NCBI GenBank assembly: GCA_002803225.1
Contig: NXFV01001203.1
Location: 1-35,919, forward strand
Source of the DNA: Gamarada debralockiae
Lineage: Eukaryota; Ascomycota; Leotiomycetes; Helotiales; Hyphodiscaceae
Length of the DNA: 35,919 nt
Direction: 5' to 3'
Each line of letters begins with the position of its first letter. Within the stretch, counting starts at the first letter, position 1. The position numbers were made by a program, and so were the translations under genes. Of the stretch, positions 11,426 to 19,925 are shown in pieces. The notes beneath the pieces were generated by a model, which had not been told where the DNA came from, searched no databases, and saw only the letters and a program-made list of their open reading frames with translations.

Positions 11426-11640
11426 TTGTTGTTATGAGAACCCTGATACTGAGGTGCATAAGGCGCTAGTACAAAATAGGCTTCAAAAGCTTTAATTAAA
11501 ACCTCTACCCTTTCATATGAAGTTCAACCCTTCCCTTATATCTACAGCTTGAATCTAGCGCTTCGGTCTCCGATGACGTCTCGGCCACCGAATTCGGAGC
11601 TCGTACGTCTCACCAGATATCACCGTACCTTCTACCGTAC
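11426..11640. repeat. Dispersed repeat, copy B
   Basis: Direct-orientation copy of 199-445. Similarity starts at ttgttgttatgagaaccct, continues through the 'gaggtgcata' and 'aaaataggcttc' blocks, and ends near 'agatatcaccgtac'. In place of the five 18-bp units of copy A there is only one cttcggtctcc-like unit followed by diverged sequence. The two copies are about 11.2 kb apart. Confidence 0.7.
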
Positions 11641-11782
11641 TACAGACCTGCCAACACTTTTTATGTGTTTGGACGTTGTGGTCTTGGTGCAGAGGACTGA
11701 TAAGTTTTTCCGCTGTTCCACGAGCTAACGCACCGCTGGTGAGTTTCCAATGCAGTAGTCAACCTCGTGACTACAGATCGGA

Positions 11783-11941
11783 GGCACCCTTCTTTATTGC
11801 TGCCCTCTCACCTTGGTACATTACCCTTCCTTGTGAGTGCCTTTTCACCGGTAGCCTTTCTTGTAGGCACCTTTTGGCATAGGTACCCCAAAATTACAGG
11901 TACCCTTCTTTATTGGTGCCCTCTCGCCTTGGTACCCTTCC
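11783..11941. repeat. Imperfect direct repeat around 'ggyacccttctttatt'
   Basis: The block at 11783-11830 recurs at 11899-11941: both read gg(c/t)acccttctttattg followed by (c/g)tgccctctc and ccttggtac. Between them lie more partial copies of ccttggta/ggtacc-type words. This gives a locally repetitive, pyrimidine-rich tract. No protein is supported. Confidence 0.6.
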
Positions 11942-12368
11942 ATATAGCACCCATCTTAGTAGATAGGGAATCACGTTGGAGGCGCCAAGGTTTCATCCTC
12001 CTGGTTTTTATTTCCAGATATGTGACAAGATCTGATGGTCTCCAATATATGAGCCAGTTAGTTACCTAAGCATTTTGAAGTGAAGGACTTTACGCGCCTG
12101 AACCTTAGAATAGGGGGATAATAGGGAATTTGACAAGTACCGGCCATTTCAGGATCACGAGGAAATAGATTAACCCCATCAGCTTCTCGAACTGCAAAAT
12201 TCCGGAAGCTACTCCTAAGTTCTTTCTCATCCAAGAAACTGAAAGCTCTTAATCGCCTCGAACATACGCCAGATGTGGTGTCGTAATTCTCCAAGGGCCC
12301 TAAACAGATATCATAGCCCCTTTGTATTGCAATTCCTACCTTAATTTAAATGTACCACAATAGCTCCC
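11942..12368. other. Nothing recognised
   Basis: A 78-codon minus-strand frame at 12058-12294 has no motif I recognise. No repeat or terminal inverted repeat was identified. Confidence 0.4.
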
Positions 12369-12542
12369 AGTGATCATTATGAAGAGAAAAGGGTCCAACG
12401 GGCCTTAGAACTCATCCGCCAAAGCCCTAGAATGTCAGCGGCCGCGGCTGCCCGCCAAACACGTGCGTTGTACTCTCGTGTCATGCGTCGATTAAAGGGC
12501 ATTCCGCGTTTGTCAGTTGAGCTGTTTGGGGGTGAAATATAG
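12369..12542 (+). pseudogene. Transposase-type helix-turn-helix fragment
   Basis: Frame 12369-12542 begins inside a domain and ends in TAG. It contains EEKRVQRALELIRQSP, then MSAAAAARQTRALYSRV and MRRLKGIP. This is the two-helix pattern (psq/CENP-B-like N-terminal DNA-binding module) of fungal pogo/Fot-type transposases. There is no ATG at the proper place and no DDE domain follows: after TAG at 12540 the sequence is non-coding. It is therefore a truncated relic. The neighbouring AG-rich DNA gives no TIR. Confidence 0.6.
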
Positions 12543-13010
12543 TGGCATTTTAGGACAGCTGATATCTAAAGAGCTGGAAATACATGGAGGGGAAGAGCTC
12601 TCTTATACCACAAATGAGGGGAAAATACAGGCTATACCCGATTAGGCAATTCCAACCAACATCGAGCTTAGTGAAGGAGCACAGTGCTCCTTTACTGACA
12701 GGGAGCTTTTCTCAAATACTTTCGAAATCATTTCTGCTAGAGAAGAGCCCACCAAAATAAAGTTTACCACAGATAACTGTCACTCTGTTCTTTTTCCAAA
12801 GCCACAACTACTGAGCTTAGACCCCTGACCAAATCTCCCTTCTACGAATCCTTCCACAGTTGAGAAACATAAGGGACAATGGGACAATCTTCTAACCAAG
12901 TTGATATAAATGCATCCTAGATAATAGAGTTAGAACGTGGATCAAGGTCAAGAGGATATTAAAAGGTTAATACAAAATAAAATAACTAAGAAGCATAGAA
13001 AACTCGTTAC
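12543..13010. other. Intergenic with a short palindrome at 12674-12692
   Basis: No gene is visible. A 19-bp perfect hairpin (aaggagcac, one-base loop, gtgctcctt) lies at 12674-12692. A branch-point/acceptor-like string (ctaac...ctag on the minus strand near 12919-12930) could be the end of an extra terminal intron of the neighbouring transcription factor relic, whose last codons are followed by GTGAGT. This is not proven. Confidence 0.4.
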
Positions 13011-14547
13011 TCACCAACTAGTAGAAGATCCCGAATCAACCGCTCTTGCAGCCTGCAATACCTGCGGGGTCCTCGCTTGGCTGGCTATCTCGTGCATACA
13101 ACTAATAGCATACTGCCGAGCCTGCTCCGACGTCAGCGCAATCTCCGCCACGACGGTCAGCGGCCAGATCAAAAAGCGCGCGGCTGGGGTAAAGGTCGTT
13201 CTGTCCTCGTCGAGGAACTGCAGTACACTTGCGAGTACGTGGGTAACGAGCTGGGTGCCGCTGGCCGTAGCTGCGGCTTGAAGAGCTGCAGTATCAAGAT
13301 CTTGGCAGTGTAGGGATATCTCAGGCATGCCCTGTTCCCTGGCTCTAGCAACAAACTCCGCCACACGCCGGACTACCTCGTTTAGGAATAGCTGTATCAT
13401 GCGGAGGATGTTCCAGTGCCTGGCTACGCGGTGAGCGGGATATTGGTGGGCGAGGCCCTGATATGCACGTGGCGGAGTCATATGCAGAGGTATGACATGG
13501 TAACGCCAGCCGTCCGGTAGCATATCCTCCAGTGCCCCCGCCTCCTCCTCCAGCTGCAGTGCCTCATGGATAACCCCAGGCATTCTCTGCACCGGAAGAA
13601 CTTGTAGCACTCGCGCTTTAAAGCTGGCAATTTTGTCTATCAGGGGCCCAAGCCGCACGTTAGGAGTACTGGGGTCGAGAAAGGGCTTAGCTTGCTCATA
13701 TAGCTGAAGAAACTTGTCCGGTACAGCGACTCCTCGCTAGATACAGCTGCTACGGATATTGTTACATGTCTGCAAAAAGAGTCGTCTGCCCAGATCTGTT
13801 TCGAGTTGTTTCGTCTCTCGCAGTCGAATGAGTTCAACGGCTCCGAGTGTATGAGCTGTCCAGCTTGTGGGTGATCGGTGGCCAGGGAAAGCAATGGCCT
13901 CATAAAGACCTAGCAGGAGGACAGCAACGAGGCTGCTATCAAGTGTGGCCGTATTTGAGGAACCAAGGGCGGCGTTTGTTAGGATGAGGGCTCCCGAGTA
14001 GTTGATGCGTGCATTATTCATGAGCTTGCCGCTGCCGACACGCAGCGAGAGGCTCGCAAAGGCGGTGGCCAGGATGGCTAAAGATACGGCATCTTGTGCG
14101 GCTGATGGTAGGATGTTATAAATCTCAGGAAGATAGTCGAAGGGCGAAGCTAGGACGTAAGATGACATGAAATAACCAACGGCTAGTTCATCATGAGAAG
14201 ACGTGAGAGAACATGACGGTGGGGGTATGATATCTAAAGCGTTACAGTTTGGGACAGCGAGCAGTTCATGCTCAAGCCTTTGCTCCGGAAGGATTGGAGG
14301 ATGGAGGATACCGTTCCTTCCACGCTGGACCTTCCGAGCAGTTGACTCCGACTCATCCTTGAAGAGTAGCAATGAAAGGTTTCTGTACCCGAAGCAAATG
14401 ATAGACTTGCGTAAGCATTGGGTGCAAGATGGCGGGATCCGATCATACTACAGTGCATAAGGTGCTAAGAGTGTGCTTCTTTGGAAGAAAAAGAAGGGAA
14501 GGTTTCGGCGGAACTTACTCTCAATCTTCCCTTCCGGCAGGTTCACA
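13011..14547 (-). pseudogene. Decayed Zn2Cys6 transcription factor
   Basis: A fungal zinc-cluster regulator with a long C-terminal regulatory region (about 490 codons in all). First exon end 14519-14545 reads TCRKGRLR; intron 14448-14518 (GTAAGT...GTAG, 71 nt). The second exon continues YDRIPPSCTQC...KSIICFGYR, then KDESESTARKVQRGRN and a helical domain to 13011. Cluster spacing fits C-x2-C-x6-C-x6-C-x2-C-x6-C, except that the third cysteine is Tyr (TAT at 14445-14447) and the first half is out of frame (TGA 14543-14545 just before TCRKGR). Within the regulatory region, TAG at 13737-13739 interrupts an otherwise continuous frame (13011-13658 and 13740-14372 are in phase). Cys to Tyr, and a Gln- or Trp-codon origin for the TAG, would all be transitions. 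It could alternatively be a DNA-binding-dead protein made by readthrough, but pseudogene is simpler. Confidence 0.7.
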
Positions 14548-14559
14548 AACACCGGACGG

Positions 14560-15592
14560 GCGACCGCCAAACGGCATGGCGAACAGCGGATGCTCATACT
14601 CATCCGATTCGAATCAATCACTCAGGGTCTGCTCCCGCCGACAACGTGGGGCGACGGGGCCGATCAGGATCAGACACCTGGTAGAGTATTGGGACTATCG
14701 CCAGCGAGGAACGAAACGTGGACCGAAAAAGCGGAGTTGGGAACAGCTGTTCGCAGAGTAAGAGACCGGTCCAATATTCAACAGTGTGTTTGGATGCCGC
14801 TTTTTAGATACATTCGCGAATCTCCTCAGCTGAGCGTTAATTCGCGGACCCTTAAAAGCGGCAATGGCGGGGCGGTAACACTCACTAGGTTAACGGTCCT
14901 CAGGCGATACTATTAGCGCTCCACAGTTTTAGCGTCGACATGACCCCCAAATTAGGAAAGCGGAGCTGAGTCCTGCGGCTGAAACCCCAGCCGTTTTCTG
15001 CGATACCAAGTTCATGGAATCAACACTCAGCTACGCCAGACACAATGACAAGCGGGGAGAGGATGCGATCGATGCCTGCAGGGCATAGGCAGATACGAAA
15101 ACAATCTCCGGACGATGTTGCTTCGCCACCAATCACAGTAAAAGGTTTGGCGATGTCCTTTCGCTGCAGCAACGGCGTCCTTGAGACAAAGGACTCGCAT
15201 TGCACCGTTAGCCTTAACGGTGAGCTGAGTAGGAAGACCGCCCAAAAGATGCATTGAGGAGCGCCTAGTGTACAATTGCGGCCTCGCAGGATCCTTGCCA
15301 CCTGCATAAATGCTATATTTACTTAGCCCGTTTCCTATCAATCCCATTCGAACTAAAGTTCGGTGGAAAGAATCCAGCTGAAGCTTAGCCCTACGCTGAG
15401 TCTCCCCATGTTCGACCCACTGGCGCTGCAGGTTACGTTCCAGAGACTTGTCGCCATCGTCGAACGGACTACCGCTTTAGGGAATGTCGAGGTCGCATTA
15501 GGATGACTACCGTATCTCATCTTGTTTTTCATTCCATTCTAATAAAGGCCCCGGCTATAGCGACGACGGGTAAAACATGCTTCCAAAATTTT
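14560..15592. other. About 1 kb with no firm gene
   Basis: The region upstream of the transcription factor relic contains several overlapping frames on both strands (14473-14916 +, 15020-15347 -), none with a convincing domain. One minus-strand frame (15020-15307) has a faint likeness to GFA/CENP-V-type zinc proteins (FTVIGGEATSSGDCF, CLCP) but lacks the cysteine pattern, so I do not call it. Confidence 0.35.
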
Positions 15593-15602
15593 TATATATA
15601 AG
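15593..15602 (+). promoter_or_regulatory. TATA-like element upstream of the seven-helix protein
   Basis: The string tatatataag lies about 145 nt before the ATG at 15738 and is followed by a C/T-rich stretch (about 15625-15700), a common arrangement in ascomycete core promoters. Position and sequence are the only support. Confidence 0.35.
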
Positions 15603-15737
15603 AGAAGAAACGGCCGCAGGTCGTGTCTCGTCCTCTCAATATCCATCTGCTTAAGCCACAAGGCAGGACTCATTCCAATTCATCACAAGACTGTTTTGTC
15701 TGTACAATTTTTGCCTCCGCAGCAGCTATCCTCTAAC

Positions 15738-16720
15738 ATGCACCTCGACAAATACGGCTATGTCTCCGTCGTGGAGCTTATCGTCTACATCCCATGCTTG
15801 ATTCTCGCCTTCATGGTCTGCCTTCGTCACGGATTCAAGCGCTCTTCGGGCTGGATCTTTATCCTGATTCTTTCCGCTATTCGTATTGCTGGATCGATAT
15901 GCCAGCTGCTAACGTACAGCAGCCCGACCGAGGGCCTGATCAAGGCGACGCTCATTATTGACTCGATCGGAATTGCACCGCTTTTGCTTACAGTGTTGGG
16001 AGTATTATCTAGATTGTAAGTATAAAGATATTGTGTGACACCGGTTCATCTACATTGAACCTGACGGCAATTCCGCGAATCAAAGACGTATGTTTGAATC
16101 TTTTGCTGATTAGACGTGACATCAGCGTCGATTGGATCAACGCCTCGGTGCAAATCCCAAAATTTAACACTAAGCTCTTTCGCATCCTCCAATTACTCAT
16201 CGGCATAGGCCTAATCCTCGGCATCATTGGCGTTACCAGCGGCGCATCGCAGGCTGCCGACGGGACGTTCACACCCTCTACCATATCCAAAGCCGGCGTC
16301 GTTCTCTACATTGTCGACTTAGCCGCGATAACCATCATATTCATTCTGTCACTCCCCAACGTCTCAGCTTTGCCCGCTCCAGAGCGGCCTCTAAGAGCCC
16401 ACATCCCTATTGCCTTGCTATCAATCGCCGTCCGCCTCCTGTACTCGGCGCTCTGTATATTCGTGCACAACAGCACGTTCTCGCTTTTCGGTGGCAGCAT
16501 TGTGGCAGACGTGCTCATGGCCATTGTGGAGGAGTTCGTCGTCGTCGTCATCACGCTAGTGCTAGGGTTCAAGCTGGGTCGGATCAATCCCCCGATGCAG
16601 GGCGAGATCATGAATCTCGACCAGCAGAGCAGGAACCACGGTCGGCAGCTCCCTGGGTCTAAGGATGGAATCTACGCACAACTGTCCAACTCTGAACTCG
16701 AGACGTTCTCGTCTGCGTGA
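15738..16720 (+). CDS. Fungal seven-helix membrane protein (DUF7702-like), 294 aa
   Basis: Exon 1 is 15738-16015, intron 16016-16113 (GTAAGT...GATTAG, 98 nt, phase 2), exon 2 16114-16720 (TGA). Sequence shows seven hydrophobic segments: about residues 8-28, 36-56, 66-90, 113-136, 153-175, 188-208 and 219-245. A short cytosolic tail (GRINPPMQGEIMNLD) ends in polar sequence. It matches the pattern of a widespread, uncharacterised fungal family of seven-transmembrane proteins (DUF7702 in my judgement), whose biochemical role is unknown. The ATG at 15738 puts a short polar segment (HLDKYGY) before helix 1. There are no frame defects. The neighbouring relic regulator and the downstream inverted repeat give no functional link. 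Confidence 0.8.
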
Positions 16721-17328
16721 AGATAGGCAGACTTCATCGTTTTCGATCTTAGGAATTTCGGGGACAGGGGGTCGACATCGCACTCAACCTAGACAGCAGC
16801 CGTACTAATTTCTTTCACATTTTAGTTGTGCCTTATGCATATAACGCCTTAGCATTCACGTAACCTTACATTGTTAACCTTGTACGTAATGAGAGCAGCG
16901 TTCACACTTATTCATGATTAGAGTTGTTCGATTCTACGAGTGTAAGCTCATAGAATGTAATATACCCATGTAATTAATATTGTTTCATATACATCTGAAG
17001 CAGCCGTAGAGGGAGAGTATATGTGGCCTTAGATCGTGTGGTTAATGTATATAGTTACTTTAATATACCTAGGAGTAGGAGACGAAGGTGGAGGGATGTG
17101 TTGTGAGGTCGTAATTGTAGAATGTGAAAGCAACTTGACATTTAGAGAGTAGTAATCCAAGGGCTACATATACAGCGTAGTGACTCATACCCTAGGCAAC
17201 AGGGCCAAGTGGGTTATGACTTAGGTGTCACGTTCCAAAAGGATGTTCCTACTAATAGAATAGAGCTTGAGATTTGGTGAACTTTATATTCTGTCACGGT
17301 ACCGCACAGTGGCCTCAAAAAGAGCATG
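16721..17328. other. Intergenic, nothing recognised
   Basis: This is the 3' flank of the seven-helix gene and includes AT-rich sequence (16900-17080) suitable for polyadenylation. No gene, repeat or RNA structure was recognised. Confidence 0.5.
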
Positions 17329-17493
17329 ATGGTATTCGCACTCACACAAGAGAAAAGTAAGCTAAGGAGAGAAGAAGAAGTGAGAGAACTCTGTGAGGAG
17401 CTTGAGTCTAGGTACGATAGGAGGTTTCAAGAATTGAAGAACGACCTCATGCATTCTGCCGCACTGAGTAAGGAAAATAGTGGGGCAAGATGA
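17329..17493 (+). other. Short coiled-coil-like ORF overlapping an inverted repeat
   Basis: An ATG frame of 54 codons, charged and heptad-like (REEEVRELCEELESRYDR, then FQELKNDLMHSAALSKEN), ends in TGA at 17491. No database family is recognised. Part of it (YDRRFQELKN) is repeated on the opposite strand at 17547-17577, where the reading frame again gives YDSGFQELKN. That suggests two inverted fragments of one ancestral coding sequence, perhaps of a mobile element, rather than a working gene. Confidence 0.35.
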
Positions 17494-17577
17494 ACCATTC
17501 GATGTGGCTCTATGGAAAGATACTTCTCACCACTCTACAATGGGGTGTTCTTCAATTCTTGAAACCCGCTATCGTAC
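17412..17577. repeat. 31-bp inverted repeat with 104-bp spacer
   Basis: Left arm 17412-17442 (starts gtacgatag, ends aattgaagaac) and right arm 17547-17577 are reverse complements over 31 positions with only two mismatches (positions 10-11). The 104-bp spacer is unrelated. It could fold as a large stem-loop in RNA or mark an inverted duplication. No target-site duplication was found outside the arms. Confidence 0.8.
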
Positions 17578-17734
17578 AAGAGCTTTACCAAGCACACTAG
17601 GCAAGCGAGAAAACGCACGTGAGTGTAACAGCTACAGGAAACTGGAAGGCAGCAGGAGGATCACAGTATATTAGAGAAGTAGCAATAGGGGGAAAGAGAC
17701 AATATTGGTTCTTTTCCGCCAACCAGTCTCAATC

Positions 17735-18451
17735 ATGCTCACTTCGTCCCTTGCCTCCCTCCTCTTTGGAGCTCGTCTCCGCCGCCACCCTTCCCGGCGT
17801 CCAAGATCCACCGGCCAAGGGAACCTTACGACTCTGATAGCGGACTACATCATCTTTTGGGGCAAGAACGGTCGAGTTGAAATTGGTACCAAGGCGCAGT
17901 ACGAGTAGCTCGTAGGTTTTCGCTCTCACCTCGGCAACCCCCCTCAACTCCACCCACATCCCATCTGCCACCAACAACACTGCTGTATCCAAGTCCAAAT
18001 CCAAGTCAAAGTCGAAGGCCAAAGATTTAAGTTCGAGGCCTGAGGACGCAAAACACAGACCATCATCGTCGAAAACGCAGGCCAAAGCTTCCTCAACTGG
18101 GATGTTCCTATGGTTTCACTTGTTCCAGTAACAGGCGTTACCACCATTATCCAGATCTCAACCGGTTATTCCATCGCAAACGTTATCAGCGTCTCCGAAG
18201 TTGCCAAGCGCATGGTTGTCAAGGATTTCTTGGAGCCAACATATACCATCAACTACACCGAGACATGGACAACGATCACCACCACTGCGTACTCATTCCA
18301 CCCCCAGCCCGGCAATTACACAGCCATTGTCAGCAACCCACGCACTACCAGTAGGTCTGGCATATTCTATGATGGTTGCACCGGCGACGCTTTAGAAGGC
18401 AAGCCGACTCGTACACTCTTGTATGAAGGGCTGGATGTGGCGGTAACATAG
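17735..18451 (+). pseudogene. Broken secreted-protein-like ORF
   Basis: It starts with a signal-peptide-like piece (MLTSSLASLLFGA, ATG 17735). The expected cleavage region and mature start (VSAATLPGVQDPPAKG) continue in another frame. The next piece (TTLIADYIIFWGKNGRVE) is back in the first frame and stops at TAG near 17906. A Ser/Lys-rich stretch (SKSKSKSKSKAKDLSSR) follows in the second frame. From 18110 to 18451 the first frame is open again, with Thr-rich sequence (INYTETWTTITTTAYS) that recalls fungal surface or GPI-type proteins. I do not recognise the family. The frame jumps could hide introns, but no good splice pair was found. Confidence 0.35.
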
Positions 18452-19823
18452 GCCCCGTGGTCTCCCTTCCTTTCTTTGAGACGATGGGGGGTTGGATGGA
18501 CTCTCCGACTTTTCGAAGAGGCCTCTTGAATGGATTATAAAGAACTTGTTAAAGGGGCTTAGAGGGGAACCTTTAGAAGAGAAAGAAATTCCTTTTTTTG
18601 AAGGGGGGGGATTCAGATGTGATGTGGATTGTGGTGTTCTCTTTCGGCTGCTCATTTTAAGAAGCATTTTGCAGGCAAATACCTAGCTTTACCCTTCTTA
18701 TGTATGGATCTAGTCCATTCAGTGTCATGACGAGTAAATCTTATGCTTTTGAATCTTTGAGTTTTTTTGTTGAACGTGAAGTATTAGAGATTCTATTCAC
18801 AACAATATTTTCCACCGATTTCAAGTCCTGCTCGAGGAAGTTATTCAGAACGATGCAGTGCTTTCTTGAACCGAGGGCCAGACAGAGGGAGAGATACTCG
18901 GAATTTTGAAGCACCGAGGGCCCGCAATAGTGGGGTAGAACTATCGTGAAGACTAACTCGTGTTCGGATGCACAAGGGGCCAGATTCTGTCAACAATTGA
19001 TTCCTCTCACTCGAGAAGGACCGATTCAAAAGCGGCTTGATGCCCATTCTTGGGAACGGAAGATGACAACAGTAACACAGGGACTTTCTTACAAGTTGGA
19101 AAGTCTCGAGCTGTGACTTGCATCTCGAACCATGTTGGCGCAATTTTCTCTCTTAAACATATCTTGCAGGGGTTGCAACAAAACATCAGATGACGACCCA
19201 AAGTGGATGGCGCGTCAGCTGTGATACCCCAGTATTGTCGAATTGCAATCCATGGAAGAGACGGAACTCCGGATTGTGGAGGCGGGGAAGAGTTGCAAGC
19301 CAGCTAAGGAAGGGAAGAGATCTTGATTTGGATGCGGGGAAAAGTGGTGGAATCAAAGTTCAGACTAGCGGCGATGGCAGCTGCCAAAAATTAACCGGCC
19401 GCGCTCCCGTCACCTCGTTTTCGCCTGCTATTGGACAAATTTTGTTTCCCCAGCCGTTCCCGCCTTTTCAAGTGTTCGCTTTGACCGTCTTCCCAACTTT
19501 TTGACAACGCGATCCAACGTATCCAGGACCTCATCGTTTACTGGGGCCCTACAACATGCAAGGAATGTCTTGGTACGGGACCGGAAAAGTTATTCTCCTC
19601 ATTGCTGCCCATTCGGCCCTTCTTCTACTGTCGTCGCGATTTCGGGACGATCCAAGCCGAATTTGTCGTGAACTTAATCACTCCAGGCTTACATGATTCA
19701 TGAGCCCCTCGTTCCAGTTCAATTGTTTACTCCTGCCCTCTGCGATGATCCCGACAAGCATTATTGAATCCTCATCTTCCTACGTGTGCGGCCAGATCGG
19801 ATAGTAAGGCACTTAGCGCGGCA
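18452..19823. other. Intergenic, no gene seen
   Basis: This 1.4-kb stretch has scattered short frames on both strands without motifs and homopolymer runs near 18590-18610 (T8, G8). The part from about 19280 onward is the upstream region of the beta-glucosidase gene. Confidence 0.45.
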
Positions 19824-19830
19824 TTTATAT
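19824..19830 (+). promoter_or_regulatory. TATA-like element of the GH3 gene
   Basis: The string tttatat lies about 100 nt upstream of the chosen ATG (19926). If it works as a TATA box, transcription would start around 19855-19890. This favours the ATG at 19926 (context caacaATGg) over the in-frame ATG at 19875. Confidence 0.35.
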
Positions 19831-19925
19831 CCTTATCATATTTTATTGAGGTCATACAAGAGGAAGCGCCTCAAATGAAAGCTCTGGTCCTTGTTCTTTG
19901 TCTCGGCATCTCATCTCAATCAACA

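Noticed and set aside
12674..12692. Hairpin as a transcription terminator or regulatory RNA
   Set aside because: A 9-bp stem alone in non-coding fungal DNA has no established function of that kind; likely chance or a transposon footprint.
14473..14916. 147-codon plus-strand ORF
   Set aside because: It overlaps the zinc-cluster exon and upstream region of the opposite-strand transcription factor relic and has no domain.
15020..15307. Possible GFA/CENP-V-like fragment on the minus strand
   Set aside because: Only a vague similarity without the needed paired cysteines, and no splice structure or start; not enough for a call.
19282..19546. Four matches to the CreA consensus SYGGRG upstream of the GH3 gene (19282, 19334, 19448 inverted, 19541)
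   Set aside because: The hexamer class is expected about once per 256 bp counting both strands, so four in about 640 bp is close to chance. Glucose repression is plausible for this gene class but not shown.
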